NCBI GenBank assembly: GCA_903914955.1
Contig: CAIWRB010000159.1
Coordinates: 1-61,471 of the forward strand
Length of the DNA: 61,471 nucleotides
Direction of reading: 5' to 3'
Source of the DNA: an uncultured Chloroflexota bacterium
GTDB taxonomy: Bacteria > Chloroflexota > Anaerolineae > Anaerolineales > Villigracilaceae
Made by a program: the position numbers and the translations under genes
Notes under the pieces: model-generated
What the model was told of the DNA's origin: nothing
The model's database searches: none
Seen by the model: the letters and a program-made list of their open reading frames with translations, nothing else
Part shown: in pieces, positions 31,333 through 40,816 of the stretch
Layout of the letters: every line of letters starts with the position of its first letter
Numbering within the stretch: the stretch's first letter is position 1

Positions 31333-32856
31333 TTACCAATTAGTATGTTCGATCGCATCGCCAATATCCGATTGCACTTCAGCAATTCGCTTAAACAATT
31401 CAAGGATGATTTCGTATTTTTGAGAGTTTTCTTTAATTGGTTCAATCTTGCTTTTTTCTTTATGAAGGGTAGGGACAATATTGAAATCTTTCCAAAGCCC
31501 GGAACCCACTGCTGCTAATGTAGCTGCCCCCAAAGAACCTGCATCCTGCCCGATATTGGTTTCCAAAATATTCTTATTGTAAATATCCGAAAACAAATTT
31601 CTCCAAAATTGACTTTTCCCGCCCCCTCCCACGATCAGCATATCCCTTGAAACAGAAGTGTATGATTCCATAACATCCAGGGCGATTCTTAGATTCAAGC
31701 AAATCCCTTCCAGGACCGCCCGAATTAAATCACTTTGAGTGTGCCCAAGTTGCAATCCGATAAACCCGCCTTTGATATGAGGGGATTTATCCAATCCTGA
31801 GCCTCCAGCCAGACTGGGGTTAAAAAACAACTTGTTGGCTCCAATAGCGGATTGGGAGGCTAAAAGCGTCATGGCGTCATACGGCTCTTTTTCATTCAAT
31901 AGATTTCGACAAACTGTATCCCTTATCCAACGGAAAGAACTGCCGGCTGCGAATATCGCGGTGGATGACACATACATGCCAGGAATGCAATGCGCAAAAA
32001 CGTAAGGCCTTTTGTTAACATCCAAAATGGGGTCATGCCCGGCGACAGCAATCCAGGCCGATGAACCAATTGACGTATAGGTCATGCCATCAGCGACACA
32101 TCCCGCCCCCAGTGCCATACAGGAATTGTCGACCCCCCCACAGGCAACTTTGACTTTTTCACTTAAACCAAGGGCTTGAGCTGCTTCGGGTAAAATATTC
32201 CCGATGATCTCAGTGGCAGGTAAAACCTCAGGGAATTTCTCGATTGCAATCCCTGCACTTTCAAGGTAATCCTTTTTATAGGTCCAGGTCTTGAGGTCAA
32301 ATACCCCACTGCCCGAAGCGTAGGAAAAATCCGTGCATAATCTGCCAGTCAGGAGGTAATTAATGAAATCTTTCGTCCCAATAAATTTTGCCGTTTTTTT
32401 ATAGACATCAGGCTGATTTTCTTTAACCCACATGATCTTGAAGATGGAATAAAGAGGCGCAGGGAACCCATTTCCGGTAGTTAAATACCATTCTTCTTCA
32501 GGGATACGAGTAAAAAAATCCTGAGCTTGTTTATCCGCCCGGGCATCAGACCATATCGGAACATTTTGGGATAACAAGGCCCCATCAAACCCAATCGGTA
32601 TGGCTCCCAAACTATGCCCAGAGACCGCAAGGCAAATAATATTCTGGCTTTCAACAAGTTGGTTTTGCAATAAGGGTTTTGTTGCGGCAACGATGGCCTG
32701 CCACCATTGGAGAGGGTTTTGTTCATGATATCCACTCTGTGGATAATTTGTATCGTATGATACAAAACACTCGGAGATCGATTCTCCAGCTTCATTATAG
32801 ATCGAAGCCTTGACCCCCCCAGTTCCCAAGTCGTATGCCAAGATTTGGTTTGTCAT
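31333..32856 (-). CDS. FGGY-family carbohydrate kinase
   Basis: A 507-residue kinase of the FGGY fold: N-terminal phosphate loop AYDLGTGGVKASIYNEAGES, GHSLGAIPIGFDG, WSDARADKQAQDF, the domain hinge LPEAAQALGL, ACGGVDNSCMALGAG, YTSIGSSAWIAV, and the second phosphate region GGGGKSQFWRNLFSDIYNK. It phosphorylates a ketose or polyol in the cytoplasm. Substrate unknown; closest in character to xylulokinase-like members. It starts one base after the DeoC-like gene and is followed by the binding protein. Confidence 0.88.
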   Translation of the reverse strand: MTNQILAYDLGTGGVKASIYNEAGESISECFVSYDTNYPQSGYHEQNPLQWWQAIVAATKPLLQNQLVESQNIICLAVSGHSLGAIPIGFDGALLSQNVPIWSDARADKQAQDFFTRIPEEEWYLTTGNGFPAPLYSIFKIMWVKENQPDVYKKTAKFIGTKDFINYLLTGRLCTDFSYASGSGVFDLKTWTYKKDYLESAGIAIEKFPEVLPATEIIGNILPEAAQALGLSEKVKVACGGVDNSCMALGAGCVADGMTYTSIGSSAWIAVAGHDPILDVNKRPYVFAHCIPGMYVSSTAIFAAGSSFRWIRDTVCRNLLNEKEPYDAMTLLASQSAIGANKLFFNPSLAGGSGLDKSPHIKGGFIGLQLGHTQSDLIRAVLEGICLNLRIALDVMESYTSVSRDMLIVGGGGKSQFWRNLFSDIYNKNILETNIGQDAGSLGAATLAAVGSGLWKDFNIVPTLHKEKSKIEPIKENSQKYEIILELFKRIAEVQSDIGDAIEHTNW

Positions 32857-32857
32857 A

Positions 32858-33541
32858 TTAACCTTTATTGTTCCTGGTGAACTCTTCCATAATACTTATC
32901 GCGGATTTATTCCCAATTCCAAATCTGGAGACACCAAGATCATGCATCTTCAATAAAACATCGAGGTGACGGACCCCGCCCGCAACTTTCAACTGGATGC
33001 TTTCTCCAACCGCTTCCTTAATTAATCGAATATGCTCAAAAGAGGTCGCCCCAAGCCATCCGGTGCCGGTTTTTACAAACCTAGCCCCACTATCCCGAAT
33101 TATTTTCGCACCGTCTTGAATTTCTAAATCCGTTAACACATCAACTTCCAAGATCACTTTCACAGGGATAACTCCTGCAATTTCAACGATCTTCTTTATA
33201 TCAGCGGTAACTTCTTGGTAAAGATTTGATTTTAGTTTCCCGATATTAATAACCATATCGAGTTCACTACAGCCAAGGTCAACCAATGCTGCAGCTTCAA
33301 AGGCTTTTGAAGCTGTAGTCGAGGCTCCCGATGGAAAACCAACCGTACCACCCAATCCGATTTCAGTTTCCCCTGATAATAATTTTTTCGCATAAGCCGC
33401 GAAAGACGGCAACGTAAAGACACAAATAAACTGATATTTTTTTGCAGCTCTTACAACTAACTCGACTTCCTCAATATTGGAGTCTGATTTTACTGCGCTA
33501 ATATCTATCATTCTTGCGATTTGTTCTTTCGATAAATTCAT
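32858..33541 (-). CDS. DeoC-family aldolase
   Basis: A 227-residue TIM-barrel class I aldolase. The residues of deoxyribose-phosphate aldolase are all present: Asp in ELDMVINIG, the Schiff-base Lys in RFVKTGTGW, and the second Lys in LKVAGGVRHLD; also GTVGFPSGAST. Known DeoC splits 2-deoxyribose 5-phosphate to glyceraldehyde 3-phosphate and acetaldehyde, but relatives act on other phosphorylated sugars. ATG at 33541 is preferred over GTG at 33544. It is the promoter-proximal gene of the operon. Confidence 0.85.
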   Translation of the reverse strand: MNLSKEQIARMIDISAVKSDSNIEEVELVVRAAKKYQFICVFTLPSFAAYAKKLLSGETEIGLGGTVGFPSGASTTASKAFEAAALVDLGCSELDMVINIGKLKSNLYQEVTADIKKIVEIAGVIPVKVILEVDVLTDLEIQDGAKIIRDSGARFVKTGTGWLGATSFEHIRLIKEAVGESIQLKVAGGVRHLDVLLKMHDLGVSRFGIGNKSAISIMEEFTRNNKG

Positions 33542-33626
33542 CACTATCTTTCCATTTTTTTTCTGAGCTATTTATGGCTTTTTTTGAAAATATCACACCA
33601 AATTCAGGGTAACTATTGATGTTCTA

Positions 33627-33655
33627 ACAATAACATAATTATGTTTCAATGTCAA
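33627..33655 (-). promoter_or_regulatory. Promoter of the sugar operon with embedded operator
   Basis: Minus strand TTGACA (33655-33650), 17-base spacer, TATTGT (33632-33627). In the spacer lies AACATAATTATGTT (33632-33645), a perfect palindrome, where a bound repressor would block polymerase. The facing regulator gene has nearly the same element in its own promoter. Confidence 0.75.
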
Positions 33656-33901
33656 TAGGTATGTTTTCCCTTTACTATAAACCATATTTTTATTTTTTGA
33701 GGAACCACTGACATCCCTGCTCAACTTCACAAGCCGATGAGAAGTAAAATAATCTGAAAATGTGGCATATTCCTCCATTGAAGCTGAAAAATGACATTTT
33801 TTATTACAGATTCTCAAATTAAGGTTATTAAATCCGACCGAATACCGCTACTATTCATCTAAAGCGGGTGATCTTTCCAAAAAATCAACTACACTTTTGA
33901 T

Positions 33902-33930
33902 TTGACACCTAAAACATAATGATGTATATT
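33902..33930 (+). promoter_or_regulatory. Promoter of the GntR gene with operator copy
   Basis: TTGACA (33902-33907), 17-base spacer, TATATT (33925-33930). The spacer contains ACATAATGATGT (33914-33925), one base away from the palindrome in the divergent sugar promoter, which indicates autoregulation by the GntR protein. Confidence 0.75.
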
Positions 33931-33959
33931 CAAATTATAAGAATGTTTGGAGCGGAAAA

Positions 33960-34679
33960 ATGACAAAACGTATTCCCACCTATATGAATGTTTATACTAA
34001 GTTAAAAGGCATGATATTTGATGATACTTACATAAAAGGTTCATTAATGCCGACAGAACCTGATCTTTGTGAAATGTTTAATGTCAGTCGGACAACGATA
34101 AGAAAAGCGATGGATCTTCTTGAACAGGGAGGTTTTGTAATAATTCAACAGGGTAGAGGAACGGAGGTTCTGGATTACAAAACAACGCAGAAGTTGAATA
34201 TAGTGACCTCGTTCACAGAAACCCTTGAATCTAAAGGTTATACTGTTCACTCAAAAAGCATGCATATCGACATGGTTGTTCCGCCGAAAAATGTACTGGA
34301 TGATCTCAACCAGCCAGCGGAAACACAAGTTGTTCGAATTCAAAGAATCCAACTGGCAAACGACAAACCTGTGGCCATAATGACCAATTATTTAATCCCC
34401 GACTTAGTGCCGGGGATTGTATCTGATTCAGGTACCTTTGTATCCTTATATCATCATCTGGAAACGAAATATGGCATTTTAATTACATCGGCAAAAGATA
34501 ATATCAAGGCAAAAATTGCTGATTTTCTTGAATCTGAACTATTACAAATTCCGATTGGCAGCCCATTACTAGTTGATAGACGAATCACGCTCAGCCAGGG
34601 TCGACCAATTGAGATCGTGATAATGATCGTTGACGCTTCTAAATATGAATTCTCCGTCAACCTAACGGGCCGAACATAG
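33960..34679 (+). CDS. GntR-family regulator with UTRA domain
   Basis: A 239-residue HutC-type regulator: N-terminal winged helix (YTKLKGMIFDDTYIKG, LMPTEPDLCEMFNVSRTTIR, LLEQGGFVIIQQGRGTEV) and a C-terminal UTRA effector domain (LESKGYTVHS, VVRIQRIQLANDKPVAIMTN, GSPLLVDRRITLSQGRPIEI). Such regulators are usually released from DNA by a phosphorylated sugar. AGCGGAAAA lies before the ATG. It is divergent from the DeoC/kinase/ABC operon, which it most likely represses. Confidence 0.92.
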   Translation: MTKRIPTYMNVYTKLKGMIFDDTYIKGSLMPTEPDLCEMFNVSRTTIRKAMDLLEQGGFVIIQQGRGTEVLDYKTTQKLNIVTSFTETLESKGYTVHSKSMHIDMVVPPKNVLDDLNQPAETQVVRIQRIQLANDKPVAIMTNYLIPDLVPGIVSDSGTFVSLYHHLETKYGILITSAKDNIKAKIADFLESELLQIPIGSPLLVDRRITLSQGRPIEIVIMIVDASKYEFSVNLTGRT

Positions 34680-34997
34680 AGACTCAGTACATCGGTCACA
34701 AGTTAAGTATTTGTTGCGGGTATTAAAGGCGATATTTGAAATACACAGAACACAGAGTTTAGGGACCAGCCCCCATCCGTGGTTGATAGTTCCATAAGAT
34801 AGGGTGAAATATGTTAAGATAGCAGCTGGTTAAGCCAAGAACAAGGAAAATTCATGCTTATGAAAAACCACCCACCCTTTATATTATTGATCGTTGTAGT
34901 GGCACAGCCATAATCGGCAGTTGATACTAAACAGTTCGTTTACTCACTTCTATCCCCAGTTTCAGCAATTCACCCGAGTCCGCTCTACTCCCTATAA
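34680..34997 (+). other. 318-base spacer before the xylose genes
   Basis: No gene of normal size. A 19-codon frame at 34855-34914 (ATG after AAGGAAAATTC) encodes a hydrophobic peptide with ILLIVVV and may be a leader or a relic of a secreted protein. No clear terminator follows the GntR gene and no clear promoter is visible. Confidence 0.3.
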
Positions 34998-35855
34998 ATG
35001 AACAAACGTACTTTGAAAAACGACTTTTTACAAATCGAATACCTAACCACATCACTGCGTATCACGGGGCTTATCTACGGTGGCAAACCCAACATACTGG
35101 CTGATTTAAATAATCTTCCACCAATCTATACACCCTATGGTGACTTTCATTTTCTCGGCGGACATCGCCTATGGCATTCTCCTGAAGCCATTCCGCGAAC
35201 CTACATTCCTGACCAGCCTGTTATCGTCACTGAACTTCCTGATGGGGTCCTTCTCGAAGCAAAAACCGAACCAGGCACAGGCATTCGTAAACGCATCGAA
35301 ATTCGTCTAGCCGCAGGTAAGCCCTCTGCGACGCTGACTCATACGCTCATTAACGATGGTCTGTGGCCCGTTGAATTATCTCCATGGGCAATTACTCAGT
35401 TTCGTTTGGGAGGCACGGTAATTTTGCCAATGCCCATCGATAACGCTGATAAGGCGGGCTTGCTTCACAATCGTCAGTTTTCCCTTTGGCCCTATACGCG
35501 CATCAATGATCCGCGGTTGATATTAGATGATAGCTTCGTTTTGTTCAAAGCCGAAGCCAGCCTTCCGCCATTTAAGATAGGCTACTTTAATTCTCATGGT
35601 TGGATGGCATATTGGCTGGATGGCGTTTTGTTCCGCAAGACATTTGAAGCGCAGGTGGGTTTGGCTTATCCTGATAACAACTGTAACGCCGAAATGTATT
35701 GCAATGATCAATTTGTGGAAGCGGAAAGTCTCGCTCCGCTTAATATATTGAACCCTGGCGATTCGGCAGATCATGTGGAGACATGGGAATTGTTCGACAC
35801 TCTCGAACAACCATGGTTACCACCAGATTGGCAAAACAAAATTCAAAACATATAA
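34998..35855 (+). CDS. Aldose-epimerase-like (mutarotase-fold) protein
   Basis: A 285-residue cytoplasmic protein with features of the galactose-mutarotase beta-sandwich: an N-terminal strand pattern (LKNDFLQIEYLTTSLRITGL), GGHRLWHSPEAIPRTY, ATLTHTLINDGLWPVELSPW, MPIDNADKAGLLHNRQFSLW and LNPGDSADHVETWELFD. It resembles uncharacterised DUF4380-like members rather than GalM. It is 19 bases before xylA and may interconvert xylose anomers or another aldose. No ribosome binding site is obvious; start is uncertain by a few codons. Confidence 0.7.
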   Translation: MNKRTLKNDFLQIEYLTTSLRITGLIYGGKPNILADLNNLPPIYTPYGDFHFLGGHRLWHSPEAIPRTYIPDQPVIVTELPDGVLLEAKTEPGTGIRKRIEIRLAAGKPSATLTHTLINDGLWPVELSPWAITQFRLGGTVILPMPIDNADKAGLLHNRQFSLWPYTRINDPRLILDDSFVLFKAEASLPPFKIGYFNSHGWMAYWLDGVLFRKTFEAQVGLAYPDNNCNAEMYCNDQFVEAESLAPLNILNPGDSADHVETWELFDTLEQPWLPPDWQNKIQNI

Positions 35856-35874
35856 TTTCACATAGGAGATTTCC

Positions 35875-37041
35875 ATGTCTGACTACACCCCCAAACCAGA
35901 AAACAAATTCACCTTCGGTCTGTGGACCGTCGGCAATATTGGCCGCGACCCATTTGGCGGACCTGTTCGTGACGCAAAGTCACCTGCTGACTTGGTTCGT
36001 TTACTTGGCGAAGTTGGGGCTTATGGCGTTAATTTTCACGATAATGACTTGATTCCGATCGATGCCACACCATCCGAGGTCGAATCGATCAAAAAAGATT
36101 TCCGCAAAGCCCTCGCTGAAACGGGTTTAATTGTTCCCATGGCAACCACAAATCTATTTAGCGAAGCAATCTTCAAAGATGGAGCGTTTACTTCCAATGA
36201 TCCAAAAGTACGCATGTATACGCTTCAAAAGACCATGAACGCGATTGATCTGGGCGTTGAATTCGGTGCAAAAATTTTCGTATTCTGGGGCGGACGCGAA
36301 GGGACAGAGACAGACTCAAACAAAGATCCGATCACAGCCATCAAACGCTCACGTGATGCAATGAACTTCTTGTGTGAATATGTGAATGATAAAAAGTATG
36401 ACCTGAAGTTTGCGCTTGAAGCCAAGCCTAACGAACCACGCGGTGATATTTACAATTCCACCACGGGTCACATGCTGGCATTCATCAATACACTTGATCA
36501 CCCTGAGATGGTGGGCGTCAATCCCGAAGTGGCACACGAAAGCATGGCAGGTCTCAATTTTGTGCATGGGGTGGCGCAGGCAATGGAAGCGGGTAAACTC
36601 TTTCACATTGATTTGAACGATCAGGCATTCGGTCGCTATGATCAGGACTTCCGCTTTGGCGCAGTGAACCTGAAAAGTGCGTTCTTCCTTGTGAAGTTGC
36701 TGGAAGACAATAAATATGATTCCAGTCGTCACTTTGATGCGCATGCCTACCGCTCTGAAGATTATGAAGGCGTTAAGGATTTCGCACGCGGTTGTATGCG
36801 CACGTATTTGATTTTGAAGGAAAAAGCCGCGCAATGGAATGCAGATAAGGAAGTACAGTCTCTGCTGGCTGAGATCAACGCCAGCGACGGCTCAATGAAT
36901 AAATACTTTGGCAAATACACTTCCGAAAAAGCACAGGCGCTCAAGGGACAAGCATTTGACCGTTCCGCAATTGCCGCACGCGGACTGAGATACGAACGGC
37001 TTGATCAACTAACTGTGGAGATTTTATTGGGAGTGCGATGA
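35875..37041 (+). CDS. xylA: Xylose isomerase
   Basis: A 388-residue sugar isomerase of the shorter (actinobacterial-type) XylA group. Landmarks: [31 protein letters not shown] with the catalytic His, [25 protein letters not shown] with the metal Glu and Lys, and HIDLNDQ and FDAHAYR with further metal ligands. It converts D-xylose to D-xylulose. AGGAGATTTCC precedes the ATG. It overlaps xylB by four bases, so the two are cotranslated. Confidence 0.95.
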   Translation: MSDYTPKPENKFTFGLWTVGNIGRDPFGGPVRDAKSPADLVRLLGEVGAYGVNFHDNDLIPIDATPSEVESIKKDFRKALAETGLIVPMATTNLFSEAIFKDGAFTSNDPKVRMYTLQKTMNAIDLGVEFGAKIFVFWGGREGTETDSNKDPITAIKRSRDAMNFLCEYVNDKKYDLKFALEAKPNEPRGDIYNSTTGHMLAFINTLDHPEMVGVNPEVAHESMAGLNFVHGVAQAMEAGKLFHIDLNDQAFGRYDQDFRFGAVNLKSAFFLVKLLEDNKYDSSRHFDAHAYRSEDYEGVKDFARGCMRTYLILKEKAAQWNADKEVQSLLAEINASDGSMNKYFGKYTSEKAQALKGQAFDRSAIAARGLRYERLDQLTVEILLGVR

Positions 37042-38531
37042 CAACAGAATATTTTCTTGGCATTGACACTTCAACAACAAGCAGCAAGGCTTTATTGATA
37101 AATGAACGCGGCAAAGTAATTGCGATTACGTCGTCGCCGCATACATTACAGACACCTCGTCCGCTTTGGTCGGAGCAGAATCCGCTGGAGTGGTGGAAGG
37201 CTGTCTCAGTGAGCATCAAGTCCGTTTTGGAAAAAGCAGGGATCAGCGGGGAAAGAATCGCTGCAATCGGTTTAACAGGACAAATGCACGGGCTGGTATT
37301 GCTCGATGATGGCGGAAATATTTTGCGTCCAGCCATCTTGTGGAATGATCAGCGCACGCAGAGTCAATGCGATGAAATTCATCGGCGAATTGGAAAAGAA
37401 AAATTTATTCAGATAACAGGCAATGTTGCGCTTACAGGGTTCACTGCGCCGAAAATTTTATGGGTGCAGGAAAACGAGCCTGATGTATATGCAAAGGCGA
37501 AACATGTTTTACTGCCAAAAGATTACATTCGTTATAAGTTGACGGGTGTGTTTGCGATGGATAAAGCCGATGCTGCTGGCACAGTTTTATTTGACCTGCA
37601 AGCACGTGATTGGTCGCGTGAGGTGCTGGACGCTTTGGGAATTGACGTTTCGTGGATGCCGCGCACTTTTGAAGGTACAGAATTTACTGGTTATGTTACA
37701 GAAGAAGCCGCAACTCCTACTGGACTGAAAGTTGGTACACCCGTCGCAGCCGGTGGCGGCGACCAAGCCGCAGGCGCAGTGGGTATCGGTGCTGTGGAAC
37801 CTGGCATTATCGGGCTGACGGTGGGCACAAGCGGCGTAATCTTTGCAACAACGTCTTCAGCATTGGTAGAACCCGAAGGTCGACTTCATGCGTTTTGTCA
37901 TGCGGTGCCTGGTATGTGGCACTTCATGGGAGTGATGCTTTCGGCAGCAGGGAGTTTACAGTGGTATCGAGATTCGCTTGCACCAGAAATGAGTTTTGAT
38001 AACTTATTGAAGGAAGCCGAATCCGCTCCAGCAGGGAGTGATGGTTTGCAATTTCTTCCATATCTTAGCGGAGAGCGCACTCCATATCCCGACCCTTTGG
38101 CGCGCGGCGCTTTCATTGGATTGACCCTTCGTCACAACCGCGCACATATGACGCGTGCTGTACTTGAAGGCGTATCGTTTGGGTTGAAAGATAATTTTAG
38201 ATTGATTCAAAATGCGGGATTGGGAAATATCACTCAAGTGCGCGCATCAGGCGGCGGGACGAAAGGTGCCTTATGGCGGCAAATCCTTGCATCAGTTTTG
38301 GAAACAGAGTTGGTCACAATCAATACAACTGAAGGTGCTGCTTACGGCGCGGCATTGCTTGCTGGTGTTGGGGCGGGAGCCTGGTTTGATGTTGCATCGG
38401 CTTGTAAAGCGTGTATCAAAATAACTGGAAGTACCTTGCCTGAGTTATCGCAAATAGACGCATATCGCAAATCATATTCGCTTTATCAAGAGTTGTATCC
38501 TGCACTGAAATCCAGCTTCGCGAAGATGTAG
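37038..38531 (+). CDS. xylB: Xylulokinase
   Basis: A 497-residue FGGY kinase that phosphorylates D-xylulose. Landmarks: [55 protein letters not shown] (a XylB-specific segment), [46 protein letters not shown] and [16 protein letters not shown]. Starts four bases before the end of xylA. The two enzymes deliver xylulose 5-phosphate to the pentose phosphate pathway. No terminator is obvious in the 108 bases before the converging gene. Confidence 0.95.
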   Translation: MTTEYFLGIDTSTTSSKALLINERGKVIAITSSPHTLQTPRPLWSEQNPLEWWKAVSVSIKSVLEKAGISGERIAAIGLTGQMHGLVLLDDGGNILRPAILWNDQRTQSQCDEIHRRIGKEKFIQITGNVALTGFTAPKILWVQENEPDVYAKAKHVLLPKDYIRYKLTGVFAMDKADAAGTVLFDLQARDWSREVLDALGIDVSWMPRTFEGTEFTGYVTEEAATPTGLKVGTPVAAGGGDQAAGAVGIGAVEPGIIGLTVGTSGVIFATTSSALVEPEGRLHAFCHAVPGMWHFMGVMLSAAGSLQWYRDSLAPEMSFDNLLKEAESAPAGSDGLQFLPYLSGERTPYPDPLARGAFIGLTLRHNRAHMTRAVLEGVSFGLKDNFRLIQNAGLGNITQVRASGGGTKGALWRQILASVLETELVTINTTEGAAYGAALLAGVGAGAWFDVASACKACIKITGSTLPELSQIDAYRKSYSLYQELYPALKSSFAKM

Positions 38532-38640
38532 CGCATTGACTAGATGGATGCCGCCTACTTCTTAGCCAGCTCGAGAAATGCCCTCAAGATCATCCTTTTA
38601 TCCCAGATTATGAACGGAGAAGTGATTTTTATTTACCTTT

Positions 38641-39915
38641 TCATTGAACCGCTTCATATTCTGACAAAACCGTCTGTATAGAATCGAGCAGAATACTCTC
38701 GGGATCGTTTTCAATTTCGCCACGGCGAATGCGTTGATATTGAAACGGCGCAAACTGACTTAATAACGAAAATTGGATTGGCTTTTGCTTCAGATGAGTT
38801 AATAATTTTTCCAGCGCAGATTGTATTTGGGGGGCTGTCCAGTAATAACGTACGCGGTCACTTAAGCTGTATTTGCGCTTGAAGGCTTGCTCGGCTTCAT
38901 TACCACGATAATATTTTCCCCAATTTTCAGGATGCAGAATCATCACATCATCCAAAACAGAGACGATGTTCGAGCGTTCGTCAACGGGGAATAACTCGTT
39001 CTCCATCATCGCCAGCGCAAAGACAGCTTCCCGAAACGCAAATGTCAACCCAGGTCCTACCTTGAGAATTGCAAAATGATCGCGCACAAGATTTCCCAAA
39101 GCCTCGCGTGTTTGATAATCCGTTGAATGCGCTTCATAAATCATAGACTGACTTTCGATGAAATGTGATAACTTCCTTGCTTTTTCTGGCTGATATTTGA
39201 GGACAAAGTCATCTCCAAATTCAACCCCAGGCTGGACAACCGCCGCGATGACCCGTTCCCACGCGGACCCAATTCCTTCACGCGCAAATGCCTCACGCGT
39301 AACTTCAATGGTCTGCAGCGCATCTTCAACCTTTGTTACGCTTACAGAGTCCTCGTGCTCGTGCGCCCCGCCTGGGATGGGAACTTCTGTGCCAATAACA
39401 TATCGGGGGGAAGGGGTTCCATCTACACGAAAAGCTTCTGCTACCTTTGCTAATTGCGCTGCGCGTTTTGCAGATACTTCCACGTCAAGCGCATTTCGCG
39501 GGTCATCATTAAGACGCATACTGCAATCAAGGTGAATTTTGACGAAGCCTGCCAACACGTAATCACGAATCATCTCGGCTGATTTTTGCATGGCGGAGTC
39601 CGCAGGCTCATTCTGCCAGACATTGGGACCAAGATGGTCACCGCCTAAAATAATATTTTCAAAAGGAAAATTATTTTCTTTAGCAATACCGCGGACATAA
39701 GTGACAAAATCTTTGGGAGTCATGCCAGTGTATCCGCCAAATTGATTGACTTGATTACAGGTTGCCTCGATCAATAAGACTCTGGGGGATTCTGAATTCC
39801 TTGGGATCTCTTGCTGCATAGCAGCTTTCAACACCCAGGGATGGGCCGAACAAATAGAAGTGATCCCTTTTAGTTCTCCGTGTTTTTGCGCTCTTACAAT
39901 TTCATCCAGAATCAT
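38641..39915 (-). CDS. GatZ/KbaZ-type tagatose-bisphosphate aldolase subunit
   Basis: A 424-residue protein of the GatZ/KbaZ/AgaZ family: ITSICSAHPWVLKAAMQQE, VLIEATCNQVNQFGGYTGM, ILGGDHLGPNVWQNEPA, FVKIHLDCSM, YVIGTEVPIPGGAHE and YEAHSTDYQTREALGNLV. In enterobacteria this is the non-catalytic chaperone-like subunit that stabilises the class II aldolase GatY/KbaY. No GatY-type partner is in the window; a class I aldolase (LacD type) is instead two genes upstream. Last gene of the DeoR-controlled operon, overlapping the kinase gene by 14 bases. Confidence 0.88.
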   Translation of the reverse strand: MILDEIVRAQKHGELKGITSICSAHPWVLKAAMQQEIPRNSESPRVLLIEATCNQVNQFGGYTGMTPKDFVTYVRGIAKENNFPFENIILGGDHLGPNVWQNEPADSAMQKSAEMIRDYVLAGFVKIHLDCSMRLNDDPRNALDVEVSAKRAAQLAKVAEAFRVDGTPSPRYVIGTEVPIPGGAHEHEDSVSVTKVEDALQTIEVTREAFAREGIGSAWERVIAAVVQPGVEFGDDFVLKYQPEKARKLSHFIESQSMIYEAHSTDYQTREALGNLVRDHFAILKVGPGLTFAFREAVFALAMMENELFPVDERSNIVSVLDDVMILHPENWGKYYRGNEAEQAFKRKYSLSDRVRYYWTAPQIQSALEKLLTHLKQKPIQFSLLSQFAPFQYQRIRRGEIENDPESILLDSIQTVLSEYEAVQ

Positions 39916-40816
39916 ATTTCATCGCCTCTTCCAAAGTTGGTTGCCCATTCACGCCACCCGCTTTCTGTGTGGATAATGCTCCGCATACACAGGCGAGCCA
40001 CAACGATTTCTTCAAACTCCAGCCTTTGAGATGACCGAACAAAAATCCTGCATCAAACGAATCGCCTGCCCCAACTGTATCAACCACCTGGACTGGGACT
40101 GACGCCACTCTGACCTTTTGATTTTGACTGATGCCTAACGCGCCTTCTGCGCCCATTTTGATCGCCAACGTTTCCACTTTCACCTTGAGCCTGTCTGCCG
40201 CTAAATCAACATTTAATTCGCCAGACAGCGAAACTGCTTCCTTCTCATTTGGTAAAAAGATATTTGTGACTGAAAGCAATTCATCAAAGCCAAGCCATTT
40301 TTCGGAGGGATCATAATTTGTATCAAGCGATGTTGTCAGCCCAAGCGAATGCGCGCGGCGAAAGAGATTCGGCAGATCAGGCTGGAGGGCTGTTTGCAAA
40401 AAGTATGAAGCAACATGCAGATGCCGCGCCTGGCAGAGCAAACTATCAGAGATATTTGATGCTTGTAAAGCAGAGATCAAGCCGGAGTGAGTCAGAATCG
40501 CACGGTCTGCGCCTCGAGCGAGGATCACACTCAATCCCGTGAATCCGTTTGGATGAACGATCACGTTCTCAATATTCACATCACACTTATTCATTTCATC
40601 CAGCATGAAGCGGCCGAAAACATCATCGCCGCATATGCCAATGAATGCAACTTCCAATCCAAGCCGCGCGGCGCCACACGCAAAAATCGCAGAGGATGAG
40701 CCAATGGTGAGCATGGCGGAATCGACAAGTTTTTCCACCTGACCAAATTCTGGTGCGACATCACCCGTCAGAATCAAGTCAGGATTAATTTCGCCAACAA
40801 CGAGAATATCAAACAT
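39902..40816 (-). CDS. PfkB-family sugar kinase
   Basis: A 304-residue ribokinase-fold kinase. N-terminal GEINPDLILTG, substrate-site FACGAARLGLEVAFIGICGD, then TSLDTNYDPSEKW, FLPNEKEAVSLSGEL, and the C-terminal anion-hole motif DTVGAGDSFDAGFLFGHLKG with the catalytic Asp. In an operon with tagatose-bisphosphate aldolase proteins, tagatose 6-phosphate is the best candidate substrate. Its ATG overlaps the stop of the LacD-like gene (TGATG). Confidence 0.88.
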   Translation of the reverse strand: MFDILVVGEINPDLILTGDVAPEFGQVEKLVDSAMLTIGSSSAIFACGAARLGLEVAFIGICGDDVFGRFMLDEMNKCDVNIENVIVHPNGFTGLSVILARGADRAILTHSGLISALQASNISDSLLCQARHLHVASYFLQTALQPDLPNLFRRAHSLGLTTSLDTNYDPSEKWLGFDELLSVTNIFLPNEKEAVSLSGELNVDLAADRLKVKVETLAIKMGAEGALGISQNQKVRVASVPVQVVDTVGAGDSFDAGFLFGHLKGWSLKKSLWLACVCGALSTQKAGGVNGQPTLEEAMKYDSG

